Source of the DNA: Pseudaquabacterium terrae
GTDB lineage: Bacteria; Pseudomonadota; Gammaproteobacteria; Burkholderiales; Burkholderiaceae_C
Reading direction: 5' to 3'
DNA: 64,000 bases
Assembly (NCBI RefSeq): GCF_013266755.1
Contig: NZ_JABRWJ010000009.1
Coordinates: 62,001 to 126,000, forward strand
In this document: piece after piece, positions 56,470 to 64,000 of the stretch
Layout of the letters: every line of letters begins with the position of its first letter
Numbering within the stretch: the stretch's first letter is position 1
Program-made: the position numbers and the translations under genes
Notes under the pieces: model-generated
What the model was told of the DNA's origin: nothing
Database searches by the model: none
The model's input: the letters and a program-made list of their open reading frames with translations, nothing else

Positions 56470-57812
56470 GCCAGCGCCGCTTTCAGGTCGGCGGCGGCGG
56501 CCTGCACGTCGCCTTCGAGGTCGACGCAGACCACGCGCACACCGTGCGCCTCGGCGAGGCGCTTCCACAGCGCGCGGCGCTCGCGCAGCCGCTCCGGCAT
56601 CGCGGCGAAGCGGCGCTTGAACGCCGCTTCGTCGACGATCGCCACCAGCGGCAGCGAACCGGCCAGCGCCGCCAGCAGCTTGCCGTGGGTTTCCGGCTCG
56701 GGCGTGGCAGCCAGATCGAACAAGGCCAGACGCAGCGTGGCACCCGGCGCCGCGGCACGCGCCGCCTGGTCCTCATCACCGTAGGGCAGCGGGTCGGCGA
56801 AACGCAGCTCGACGCCGGCGCCCCACTCCAGCGCCAGCAGCGCGCGCAGGCCGAGGGCCGCCTGCGCGGACGGTGCGGCGGCATGCGGCTGCACCTCGGC
56901 GATCAAACGCTGCTCGCCACGCTGCAGCAGCCGCAGGCGGTCGAAGTACATGCCGTCCAGCGCGAGCGGAAAACGCCGCGCCAGCGAGCGCGCGCGCCCC
57001 GCGGCGATGGCCGCCAGCAGCAGCCGCGGCAGCACCACCGCGAGCACCAGCGTCGCCGCGAACAGGTGGATCCACGGTGCCGCGTGGCCGGCCGGCGCGC
57101 TGCCCGGCAGCATGCGCAGCGGTGCGACGTCGGGCACCGCGATGCCGGTCAGCGCGGCAGCCGGTGCCAGCAGGGTGCTCAGCGCCGCCTGCACGGTCGA
57201 CGCGTCGAGAAACGTGCTCTGCCAGCCGGCGCGGTAGTCGTGTCCGAGGCCGCGCAGGTACAGCCCGGCGATCAGCCCGGCCGCGAGCAGCGCCGCGGCC
57301 ACGTGCAGCAACGCCGCCATGCGTGCGCGCGTCAAGGGCGCGGCTTGCGTGGCCCAGCTCGCGCCGATCGCCGCCGGCCCTGCCGCGCGCAGCGACCACC
57401 CCGGAAGCCTCCGCGCGCGCCACGGCAGCAGCAACATGCCATAGACGCCCAGGTTCCACAGCACGATCAGCCACACCGCCGGCGCCAGCAGATCGATGCG
57501 CTGCTGCGGCCCGATGCGATCGGCCAGCAGCCCGAGTGCGAACGACAGCAGCACGGTCGCCGCCAGCAGACCCCGGGCGGGCCAGCGGCGCCGGTCGATC
57601 CAGCGCCGCGCGGCGGCATCCCGCGGCAGCAGCCGTTGCAGTGCGTGCCCGGCGCGCACGACGACGAAGCGTTCGAAATCCTGTGCGCTGCCCAGGTCCT
57701 GCAGCGACGCGCGAGTGGCCCAGGCGCGATCGTCCAGCGTCCAGACGGAGGTCGCGGCGCCGGACTCGAAGGCTCTTGCCAGCAGCACGCGGCGGGCCTC
57801 GTCTTCGGTCAT
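56466..57812 (-). CDS. DUF2868 membrane protein
   Basis: 448-residue protein with about four to six hydrophobic helices (GLLAATVLLSFALGLLADRI, LLAPAVWLIVLWNLGVYGML, LLHVAAALLAAGLIAGLYL, ATLVLAVVLPRLLLAAIAAG) and a soluble C-terminal half (about 300-448). Coupled to the DUF3482 GTPase downstream. The start ATG (57812) overlaps the stop of a 19-residue micro-ORF. Function unknown. Confidence 0.87.
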   Translation of the reverse strand: MTEDEARRVLLARAFESGAATSVWTLDDRAWATRASLQDLGSAQDFERFVVVRAGHALQRLLPRDAAARRWIDRRRWPARGLLAATVLLSFALGLLADRIGPQQRIDLLAPAVWLIVLWNLGVYGMLLLPWRARRLPGWSLRAAGPAAIGASWATQAAPLTRARMAALLHVAAALLAAGLIAGLYLRGLGHDYRAGWQSTFLDASTVQAALSTLLAPAAALTGIAVPDVAPLRMLPGSAPAGHAAPWIHLFAATLVLAVVLPRLLLAAIAAGRARSLARRFPLALDGMYFDRLRLLQRGEQRLIAEVQPHAAAPSAQAALGLRALLALEWGAGVELRFADPLPYGDEDQAARAAAPGATLRLALFDLAATPEPETHGKLLAALAGSLPLVAIVDEAAFKRRFAAMPERLRERRALWKRLAEAHGVRVVCVDLEGDVQAAAADLKAALA

Positions 57813-57868
57813 CGGTGCCGGCCCGCGCTCCGTTGGGAGACCGCGAGCGACGTGAGCTGGGGGGTCAT
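57809..57868 (-). CDS. Micro-ORF B, 19 residues, coupled to DUF2868
   Basis: Encodes MTPQLTSLAVSQRSAGRHR. Its stop (57809-57811) overlaps the DUF2868 start (ATGA), and its start overlaps the stop of micro-ORF A in the same way. It lies in the second unit of a duplicated intergenic repeat and shares the PQLTS core with micro-ORF A. Could be a translation-coupling leader; peptide function unknown. Confidence 0.35.
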   Translation of the reverse strand: MTPQLTSLAVSQRSAGRHR

Positions 57869-57945
57869 CGGTGCCCGCCCGGCCGTCCGAAGGGCACCGA
57901 GCGCCCCTTGGGGGCCGCGAACGAAGTGAGCTGGGGGCTGACCAT
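57865..57945 (-). CDS. Micro-ORF A, 26 residues, first of a coupled chain
   Basis: Begins MVSPQLTSFAAPKGRS and ends in GGHR; the stop overlaps the start of micro-ORF B (ATGA at 57865-57868). The minus-strand sequence GCTACAGT just upstream resembles a -10 box, so a very short or absent 5' leader is possible. Chain: A, B, DUF2868, DUF3482, all overlapping. Confidence 0.35.
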   Translation of the reverse strand: MVSPQLTSFAAPKGRSVPFGRPGGHR

Positions 57946-57965
57946 CCACCACTGTAGCGGCGCCG

Positions 57966-58244
57966 TCAGCGCCGGCGCGGGCGTTCCACTTCGGTGCTGA
58001 TCTCCGGCGGCAGCCGCTTCAGCAACCAGCGGATCGCCAGCGGCACGATGACCAGGTCGTCGAGCACGCCGATCACCGGCAAGGCGTCGGGCAGCAGATC
58101 GATCGGCGACAGCACGTACAGCACGATCAGCGCGGTCCCGAGCTTCAACCAGGACGGCGCGGCGGGATGGCGCAGCGCGAACCACAGTCGCCGCACATCG
58201 CCGCGCAGCACGCTCCACCACAAGACCAGCCGCTTGAACACCAT
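57966..58244 (-). CDS. DUF1232 (YkvA-type) small membrane protein
   Basis: 92-residue protein with the DUF1232 core YVLSPIDLLPDALPVIGVLD, basic N-terminus (FKRLVLWWSVLRGDVRRLW) and basic tail. Function of the family is unknown. The start at MVFKR is preferred because the upstream extension (to 58310) is of low-complexity Pro/Ala composition. Confidence 0.85.
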   Translation of the reverse strand: MVFKRLVLWWSVLRGDVRRLWFALRHPAAPSWLKLGTALIVLYVLSPIDLLPDALPVIGVLDDLVIVPLAIRWLLKRLPPEISTEVERPRRR

Positions 58245-58316
58245 CGTCCGCTCCTCGGTCGCCCGGGGCTCAGGTGGGGCAGCGCCGGCCGGTGTCAAGG
58301 GTGCCTGCACAAGCGG

Positions 58317-58805
58317 TTACGACCGGGTGGAGCGCCGGACGGGCTGGGCGTTGTCGCACCAGGCCTGGATCTCGCGCTCGAGTACCTGCCGCTGCAGCTG
58401 GTCGAGCGCATGCGCCAGCGTGCGCGTCGGCCGCGCGCGGCGCGCAATCCAACGCAACTCGGCGAGCGCCTGGCGCAGCACCGCGTCACTGACCTGTTCG
58501 AACGACCCATTCGGCCGCTTCAGCGCCAGCACGACGATGCGCAGGCTGGCGACGCCGGCATGGTCGCGGCTGACGGCCTCGATCACGCGCGACAGCTCGA
58601 TCGCGGTCGGCGCCACCAACGGCGCGCACAACGGCGGCGCGGCACGGCGCAAGTGGCGGCGGCCGGTCGCGGGAGGCGACTGCAGTGGCAGCGTGGACGG
58701 CGGCGGCTTGGTCGTGGCGCGGTGCCAGGCGTCGCCCACCGCGGTGAACAGGCTGCTGCACACCTGGACGATTCGTTCCTTGCCGGCCATGGTCGACACG
58801 CGCAT
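58317..58805 (-). CDS. Unknown protein
   Basis: 162-residue basic protein starting MRVSTMAGKERIVQVCSSLF, behind a strong GGAGGAG ribosome site at about 58810. Pro-rich stretch near 35-60 and helical C-terminal half (FEQVSDAVLRQALAELRWIA, LAHALDQLQRQVLEREIQAW). No signal, membrane helix or recognised domain. Coupling to the DUF1232 gene (72 bases downstream) is possible. Confidence 0.6.
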   Translation of the reverse strand: MRVSTMAGKERIVQVCSSLFTAVGDAWHRATTKPPPSTLPLQSPPATGRRHLRRAAPPLCAPLVAPTAIELSRVIEAVSRDHAGVASLRIVVLALKRPNGSFEQVSDAVLRQALAELRWIARRARPTRTLAHALDQLQRQVLEREIQAWCDNAQPVRRSTRS

Positions 58806-59023
58806 CACTCCTCCTCCTGGCGGCATGCAACGTTCCGCCTCACTCTGTTGCGAATGGCAAACCTCGTGCCCATGGCGGCGCGCCACCCGCAAACGGGTGG
58901 CGAGCTGCGACCTGCCTCAAAAGTCGCGCTCAGGCGCATTGCGCCAAGGCGTTGCCGTGGGGGAAGCCTGCGGCGGCGTTCGGGAGCGCGGTGCGAGGCG
59001 AGCGCCGTCGCACCTTCGCGCTG

Positions 59024-60043
59024 TTACCGGCGGCGGGGCGGGGCCTGCTCGGCTCGGCGCCGCGTCACACCGCCCAGTCCGAGCAGCGCCAGGGCCAGCA
59101 GCAGCAGGCTGGCCGGCTCCGGCACGACCGCAGCGACCACGTCGTTCGGGCCGGTGCCGTCGGGGCCACCGATCGGGGCGACGGGATTCCCCCATTCACT
59201 CGGTGGTTGTCCGCCATCGCCGATGGGGTCGGCAATCCGGCCGGGCCCCTCGAAAAGCCGCTCGAACGGATCATCCGGACCGTGGCCGCCAGGACCCCAC
59301 GGACCCCCGGGACCGAATGGCGACCCTGACGGGCGGTTTGCGGCCGCCACGGGACGCCCTGCGGGCAATGCCCCCAGGTTTTCGCGCTTCCGAGGCCCGA
59401 AGCTATCGCTCGGCTTGATGGCGGCGACCCTGCGCAGGTCCGATGGGGCCGGGTCAAACGCATCGGCCGGCAGCACCCCGGGGATCGCGGCCAGGATGTC
59501 GGGGGTGTTCGAGCCGGGAGGCTCGCCCACCGACGATGGCTCCATGCGTCCATTGGGCTCGATCAGCGCCGCGATGATCGGCTGAACGCCGTCGCGGTCA
59601 CGCGGGTCGTGGCCGCCCGCGACGCCGGGCAAGGACGGCAGGCTCGGGAGTGCGATCCCCCCGCCCGACACAGGGGCACCGGCCAGCAGGCCCGCCACGG
59701 CCGCGATGGCCCGTGAATCGCCGTTTGTCGGCGTGGCGAAGTCTCCGCTGCGCGGTGCGTCGGGGTCGGCCACCGTCGCGACACCGAAATCCAGTCCCAG
59801 CGCGGCCAGCCACTCGACGGTGGAGCCCGCCGGCGCGGGCAGCAGCACGCCTGCGATCGTGACGCTGCCATCCCCGGGATCGGCCACAGCGGTCATGAAG
59901 GCGCCCGGATCGAAGGGCAACAGGTCAGACGAGGCGGCCCTTTCGTCGGGCAATATCCCTTGCCCCAACATGCCGCACGTCAGCAACAAACCTGCGCCAG
60001 CCAGGGCGCGACAGGCCGAGTTCTTCAGGGGTTTCATGGTCAT
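59024..60043 (-). CDS. PEP-CTERM sorting-domain protein
   Basis: 339-residue exported protein. N-terminal signal (CRALAGAGLLLTCGMLGQGI), low-complexity Gly/Pro/Asp-rich middle, and C-terminal exosortase signal VVPEPASLLLLALALLGLGG followed by basic TRRRAEQAPPRRR. Exosortase systems anchor such proteins at the cell surface or link them to exopolysaccharide. Exosortase itself is not in the window. A sigma-54 promoter lies 56-71 bases upstream. Start at 60043 or 60037. Confidence 0.85.
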   Translation of the reverse strand: MTMKPLKNSACRALAGAGLLLTCGMLGQGILPDERAASSDLLPFDPGAFMTAVADPGDGSVTIAGVLLPAPAGSTVEWLAALGLDFGVATVADPDAPRSGDFATPTNGDSRAIAAVAGLLAGAPVSGGGIALPSLPSLPGVAGGHDPRDRDGVQPIIAALIEPNGRMEPSSVGEPPGSNTPDILAAIPGVLPADAFDPAPSDLRRVAAIKPSDSFGPRKRENLGALPAGRPVAAANRPSGSPFGPGGPWGPGGHGPDDPFERLFEGPGRIADPIGDGGQPPSEWGNPVAPIGGPDGTGPNDVVAAVVPEPASLLLLALALLGLGGVTRRRAEQAPPRRR

Positions 60044-60098
60044 TGCCCGATCGGTTGAGTATCGAAAGCAATTCAAATCGCTACTGCCGATTACCCCA

Positions 60099-60114
60099 AG
60101 CAATTGCCGCGCCA
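60099..60114 (-). promoter_or_regulatory. Sigma-54 (RpoN) promoter of the PEP-CTERM gene
   Basis: Minus-strand TGGCGCGGCAATTGCT matches the -24/-12 form (consensus TGGCACG, four bases, TTGCT), with GG and GC exactly 12 bases apart. It lies 56 bases upstream of the start. PEP-CTERM genes in betaproteobacteria are often under sigma-54 and the PrsK/PrsR two-component system. Confidence 0.7.
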
Positions 60115-60219
60115 GTTATTGAAATGCGATAGATAACAACGACTTGAATTCACGCCGAGCGATCGTACCGATTGACCTGTAAAAGGTATCGACGGGGGCG
60201 CTCCCAATGCGGAATCGAC

Positions 60220-60235
60220 AGGCACGCCAATTGCC
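60220..60235 (+). promoter_or_regulatory. Second sigma-54-like element, plus strand
   Basis: Plus-strand AGGCACGCCAATTGCC fits the -24/-12 spacing (GGCACG, four bases, TTGC) as well as the real site does, but no plus-strand gene follows before the minus-strand uracil-DNA glycosylase ends at 60309. It could drive an antisense transcript into that gene, or be an upstream regulatory half of the same region. Confidence 0.35.
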
Positions 60236-60308
60236 CTTCACTACGTTTTCGCACAAATCCGGCATTCAATGAATGATTGCAATGAGTGACGATTCGTGTG
60301 AATTGAAA

Positions 60309-61073
60309 TCAGTCGCGCGTCTCTGGTAGCACGCCCAGCTGCGCGAACGTCTGGTCGACCGCATCGGCCCACCCTCGATTCGCCGCGGGGCTGGCTGGGC
60401 TCGGGTGCAGGATGCGCGACAGCTTGATCGCGCATGCCGGACCGGCCTCGACGCGATCGGTCTGCAGCACGGCGCGCAATCGTCGCTCCGCGAAATCGCC
60501 GATGCCGATCGCCCATTCAGGCTGCAGCGCCTGCAGTGCCGCGGCGAGATGGCGGTCGCAGACCTCGGTGAGCGCGCGGCGGACTGCGGCCGGCAGCTTG
60601 TCGGGCGTGAAGTTGCGGCCCGATGCCTCCAGGAAGACGAGCGGACAGTAGTTGAGGACGAACCAGTGCTCGAAGAAGGCCGCCGCCGTGCCGAAGCGAC
60701 GCGCGGCCCAGCCCCACAGCCGCCGGCCGCTCGCCTCGGAGCGAGGGCAATCGAAGCCGGCGATCGGGCGCGCGGGGTGCTCGTGGGCCGGCCGCTGCAC
60801 CGGCTCGACGATGCCCAGCCAATCGCGCACGGCCGCCACCTCGCCGAAGGGCACGCCGGTCTGCATCATGCCGAACGGCCCCGGGTTCATGCCGAGCAGC
60901 ACGACGCGCTTGCGCGTGTCGCCATAACGCCTGATGTACGCCTCATACGGCGCCCAGGCGTACTGAAAGGGATCGTAGACGTGCGCCACTGGCGGCGGAA
61001 AGCTCAAGGCCGCGAGCGAGCGCGAGAGCGCGCGTCCAGCGATCAGGAGTTGTTGCGCGATGGGCGATGCCAT
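60309..61073 (-). CDS. SMUG1-type uracil-DNA glycosylase
   Basis: 254-residue family 3 uracil-DNA glycosylase. Motif 1 LLGMNPGPFGMMQTGVPFGE and motif 2 LHPSPASPAANRGW correspond to the SMUG1 active-site segments. It would remove uracil, and possibly oxidised pyrimidines, from DNA. Isolated minus-strand gene. Confidence 0.85.
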   Translation of the reverse strand: MASPIAQQLLIAGRALSRSLAALSFPPPVAHVYDPFQYAWAPYEAYIRRYGDTRKRVVLLGMNPGPFGMMQTGVPFGEVAAVRDWLGIVEPVQRPAHEHPARPIAGFDCPRSEASGRRLWGWAARRFGTAAAFFEHWFVLNYCPLVFLEASGRNFTPDKLPAAVRRALTEVCDRHLAAALQALQPEWAIGIGDFAERRLRAVLQTDRVEAGPACAIKLSRILHPSPASPAANRGWADAVDQTFAQLGVLPETRD

Positions 61074-61271
61074 TGGCCGAGTATGAGTCGGTGCATACCG
61101 GCTTGGCTTTCCCTACGGGCGGACTGTCGGGCGCCTTGGTGATTTGCGTAGGGAGTCCTTGTCGGCCGCCACAAGCTGCATGCAGGCGCGTGGTTTCAGC
61201 GCGATCCGGGCTTGAGTGCGCGGGGCCATCCGTCGAAGATGGGTGTTCTGCTCGTCGCTGGAGGCTCCGTC

Positions 61272-63722
61272 GTGGGCCGGCTCCTCAGGATCCCCGAAAA
61301 ACTCAAGTCGGTGGGCGCCGTGTTCGGCGTCATCGTGCTGCTGCAGGTGGCCCTGGCCATCCTGAGCATCGACATCCTGTCGTCGGTGCGCGCCTACGTG
61401 TCGGGCGAGAGCCTGTATTCCAAGGGCCAGAAGGACGCGCTGCTGCATGTGCAGTCCTACCTCCGGTCGCACAGCGAGGCCGACTACCGGCAGTTCCTGT
61501 CCGCGCTGGTCGTGCCTGAAGGCGATGCGAAGGCCCGCCGGGCGCTGCAGCAGCCGATGCCAGACCGCGATGCGGCCCACGACGGATTCATCGAGGGGCT
61601 GAACCATCCCGACGATGTCCCCGGATTGATCCGGCTCTTCGTGTGGGCCCACGAAGTGCCGTTCATGGCCCGGGCGATCGCCGTCTGGACCGAGGGCGAT
61701 GCCGCCATCGCGGAGCTTCACGCCCTGGTGCAGGCGGCCCGGCAGGGCGTGCGGGACGGTCAGCCCGATGCCCCGGCGATGCGCACCCTTGCCGCCCGGG
61801 TGCCCGAGATCAACCAGCGCCTGACACAGCTGGAGCGCGAGTTCTCGGACGAGCTCGGGCAGGCGTCACGGCTCGTGCAACGCCTGCTGCTGGGGCTGAA
61901 CCTGCTGACGGCCACCATCCTCGCCACCTTGGGAGGACGCTACATCCGCAGCGTGATGCATGCGCTGCGGCGGCGCGAGGCCGAGATGACCGGCCTGATG
62001 CGCGCCGTGCACGAGGCCGTCGTGACGGTGGATCGCGCGCAACGGATCGTGCTGTTCAATCGAGCGGCCGAGCAGCTGTTCGGATGTGCATCGGACGCCG
62101 CCCGGGGCAGCCCCGTCGACCGATTCATCCCCGGCGGCCTGCCCGGGACGGCCCGCGCGCCGGCTTCGGGGACGCTGGAGGCCATGCACGAGCTCACCGG
62201 GCTTCACGCCGATGGCCGGGCCATGGGCCTGGAAGTCTCCTTCGGCGCGCTGGACGCGGCCGATGGCCCGCGAACCGTCATCGTCTGCCGCGACGTGACC
62301 GCCCAGCGCGAAGCGCGAGAGCGCGAGCGTTCGCTGCTGTTGCGCCGGAACACCGAGCTGGCGCGCAAGGCCCATACGGACGCGCTGACCGGCCTGCTCA
62401 ACCGCGAGGCGCTCGAGCTCCACCTGAGCGACACGCTGGCCGGCGCGCAAGGCCGGGGCGATCCGGTGTCGGTGCTGTTCCTCGACCTGGACGGCTTCAA
62501 GGCGGTGAACGACCGGCACGGGCACTTCATGGGCGACGAGCTGCTGCGGCAGGCCGCCGAGCGGCTGCGCGACGCCGTGCGGCGGCAGGACGAGGTGTTC
62601 CGCATCGGCGGCGACGAGTTCGTCATGGTGCTGGCCGGCGACGTGGAGCCCGGCAAGGCGGAGGCGCTGGCGCAGCGCATCCTGGCTGCCGTTCGACGGC
62701 CCTACGGGCTGGGCGGCGCGACGGTGAACCTCACGGTGAGCGTGGGCATCGCCCACTACCCCGACAACGGCAGCGACGGGCGCTCGCTGCTGCTCGCGGC
62801 GGACGCCGCGATGTACCGCGCCAAGCAGAGCGGCAAGAACGGCTATCACGTCGGCGTGCCTTCGGCCTCCATCGTCCGCGAGCGGCCGCCGCTGATGCGC
62901 GAGCTGGAGCGCGCGCTGGCCGATGACGAGCTGGTGCTGCATTACCAGCCCATCGTCAGCGCGCTGGCGCCCGGCGCGCTCGGCGCCGAGGCGCTGGTGC
63001 GGTGGCAGCATCCGACCCGGGGGCTGCTGTCGCCTGCCGCATTCGTCCCGCAGGCCGAGTCGCACGGCATGTGCGACGCGCTGGGCCACTGGGTGCTGCA
63101 GCGGGCCTTGAAGATGCTGTCGGGCAGTGCCGCCGGCGCGCCGGCCTGGGTGACGGTCAACCTGGCCGCCGACCAGTTGCTGAACCCGCGCCTGCCCGAA
63201 CAGCTGGAGCAGCTGCTGGGCGCTGCGGGAGTCAGCGCCGCCCGCCTGGGCGTGGAGCTCACCGAGTCGATGGCCATGCGCGATGTCGCGACCAGCCACG
63301 CGGTGCTGCAAGGCATCCGGGACGTGGGCGTGTGCGTGTGCCTGGACGATTTCGGCACCGGCTACTCCAGCCTCTCCCAGCTGCACCGCATGCCGGTGGA
63401 CAAGCTCAAGGTCGACCGGTCCTTCGTCGAGCACCTGCCCGCCGATGCGAACGCGCTGTGCATCGTCGAAGCCATCATCGCGCTGGCGCGCGTGCTGGGC
63501 CTGCCGCTGGTCGCCGAAGGCGTCGAGACCCTCGAACAGGCGCGGACCTTGCGCGTGCTGGGGGTGGGCGAGTTCCAGGGCTTCGGCATCGCCCGCCCCA
63601 TGCCCTGGGACGAGCTGCTCGCGTTCAGCACGGCGTGGCGCAGCCGCCCCCGCCTGGAAGACTGGATCCGGCCGGCCGCGGCCGAGCGTCACCCGGTTCC
63701 GGCGCAAGCGTTGCGTTGCTGA
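61272..63722 (+). CDS. Membrane GGDEF-EAL protein (cyclic di-GMP turnover)
   Basis: 816-residue protein: TM1 near residues 15-35, a periplasmic helical region, TM2 near 205-225, PAS domain about 230-360 (TVDRAQRIVLFNRAAEQLFG), GGDEF domain with intact GGDEF (near 446) and EAL domain with intact EALVRW (near 573) and later EFQGFG. Both catalytic signatures are present, so synthesis, breakdown or both are possible. The GTG at 61272 is preferred because GGAGG (61260-61264) lies seven bases before it; ATG 61239 and TTG 61212 are alternatives. Confidence 0.9.
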   Translation: MGRLLRIPEKLKSVGAVFGVIVLLQVALAILSIDILSSVRAYVSGESLYSKGQKDALLHVQSYLRSHSEADYRQFLSALVVPEGDAKARRALQQPMPDRDAAHDGFIEGLNHPDDVPGLIRLFVWAHEVPFMARAIAVWTEGDAAIAELHALVQAARQGVRDGQPDAPAMRTLAARVPEINQRLTQLEREFSDELGQASRLVQRLLLGLNLLTATILATLGGRYIRSVMHALRRREAEMTGLMRAVHEAVVTVDRAQRIVLFNRAAEQLFGCASDAARGSPVDRFIPGGLPGTARAPASGTLEAMHELTGLHADGRAMGLEVSFGALDAADGPRTVIVCRDVTAQREARERERSLLLRRNTELARKAHTDALTGLLNREALELHLSDTLAGAQGRGDPVSVLFLDLDGFKAVNDRHGHFMGDELLRQAAERLRDAVRRQDEVFRIGGDEFVMVLAGDVEPGKAEALAQRILAAVRRPYGLGGATVNLTVSVGIAHYPDNGSDGRSLLLAADAAMYRAKQSGKNGYHVGVPSASIVRERPPLMRELERALADDELVLHYQPIVSALAPGALGAEALVRWQHPTRGLLSPAAFVPQAESHGMCDALGHWVLQRALKMLSGSAAGAPAWVTVNLAADQLLNPRLPEQLEQLLGAAGVSAARLGVELTESMAMRDVATSHAVLQGIRDVGVCVCLDDFGTGYSSLSQLHRMPVDKLKVDRSFVEHLPADANALCIVEAIIALARVLGLPLVAEGVETLEQARTLRVLGVGEFQGFGIARPMPWDELLAFSTAWRSRPRLEDWIRPAAAERHPVPAQALRC

Positions 63723-64000
63723 TCGCGCTCGTGCGGCTCGTGCGGCTCGTGCAGCAGGATGCGCGCGGCCTCGACACGCACGGCAAGCACTGCGGTCTCG
63801 TCGTTGATCACCCGCAGCAGAAAGGCCCGCGCGGACTGGCGGCCCTGCTGCGCCGTGGCGAGCGCGTCTGCGATCGGCCGCAGGACGGGATCCGGCGGCA
63901 GCACAGCGGCGCCGACCGCTTCGTCCGCGGGCGCGTCGCCGAGGGACTCGAGCGAACCCGCCGTCATGACGCTCAAGCGCTCCAGCAGCGCGGCCTGGCC
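63689..64000 (-). CDS. Unknown protein, partial (5' end outside window)
   Basis: The frame is open to the right edge of the window. The visible 100 or so residues include LPPDPVLRPIADALATAQQG and FLLRVINDETAVLAVRVEAA and end in a tract (HEPHEPHE) encoded by a 9-base tandem repeat. It overlaps the convergent GGDEF-EAL gene by 34 bases. No family recognised. Confidence 0.5.
   Translation of the reverse strand, partial: GQAALLERLSVMTAGSLESLGDAPADEAVGAAVLPPDPVLRPIADALATAQQGRQSARAFLLRVINDETAVLAVRVEAARILLHEPHEPHERDQQRNACAGTG

Larger units (their letters stand above)
57809..57945. repeat. Tandem duplication of an intergenic repeat over the DUF2868 start
   Basis: Two units: TCATCGGTGCCGGCCCG at 57809 and TCATCGGTGCCCGCCCG at 57865 are nearly identical, and CCGCGAGCGACGTGAGC (57841) corresponds to CCGCGAACGAAGTGAGC (57915). 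Each unit carries a start-codon-containing CATCGG and encodes a PQLTS peptide on the minus strand. It resembles dispersed intergenic repeats of Burkholderiales. Confidence 0.75.

Overview
The window is a gene-dense, high-GC (about 70%) bacterial chromosome segment with strong G/C third-position bias. Gene content (TRAP and LIV-type ABC transporters, PaaK, FolE2, a PEP-CTERM protein, a bufferin locus with its ECF sigma factor) points to a betaproteobacterium of the order Burkholderiales, probably of the Rubrivivax/Leptothrix/Roseateles type. The placement is inferred from families and gene order only. I saw no rRNA, tRNA, CRISPR array, insertion sequence or prophage.

Layout. 1-1208: end of a tolR-tolA pair, entering from the left. 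1227-4614: a bufferin (copper-binding RiPP) operon, bufA-bufB-bufC-doxX, divergent from its ECF sigma/anti-sigma pair. 4615-18369: a large 5-oxoproline (pyroglutamate) region with pyroglutamyl peptidase, 5-oxoprolinase, a DUF1445 D-glutamate-cyclase-like protein, a LysR regulator, two TRAP permease sets and three DctP receptors. 18469-22351: a GspE-like ATPase that has lost its P-loop lysine, and two orphan response regulators; the first is translationally coupled to a 14-codon leader. 22520-26486: di-haem peroxidase, cytochrome c, cupredoxin, SCO protein and a chemoreceptor. 26483-31674: EgtB/SenA-like protein, FolE2, Dxs, IspA and XseB on the minus strand, with a Rieske oxygenase diverging (31956-33083).

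33080-34094 is a compact operon of an ECF sigma factor between two small membrane proteins that each carry a CPxC motif. 34186-43974 is an aromatic-acid uptake and CoA-activation cluster: enoyl-CoA hydratase, thioesterase, LIV-type ABC transporter with a fused LivM-LivG, MarR, PaaK, TetR and a second binding protein; a perfect 16-bp TetR-type palindrome lies upstream of paaK. 44088-47398: M23 peptidase, MFS exporter and LysR. 47476-49542: a LuxR solo with a divergent unknown gene, a candidate 17-residue peptide gene, and an orphan receiver protein. 49590-52578: a copper operon (outer-membrane efflux lipoprotein and multicopper oxidase) behind an intact CueR-type operator, with only the C-terminal remnant of the CueR regulator left.

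52694-54975: a lipase-like hydrolase coupled to a secreted protein of unknown function. 55021-57945: DUF3482 GTPase and DUF2868 membrane protein, preceded by two tandem micro-ORFs built from a duplicated intergenic repeat and linked by ATGA overlaps. 57966-63722: DUF1232 protein, an unknown protein, a PEP-CTERM protein with a sigma-54 promoter, a SMUG-type uracil-DNA glycosylase and a GGDEF-EAL protein. A partial unknown gene runs off the right end. Copper handling recurs in several separate loci (bufferin, cupredoxin/SCO, multicopper oxidase).
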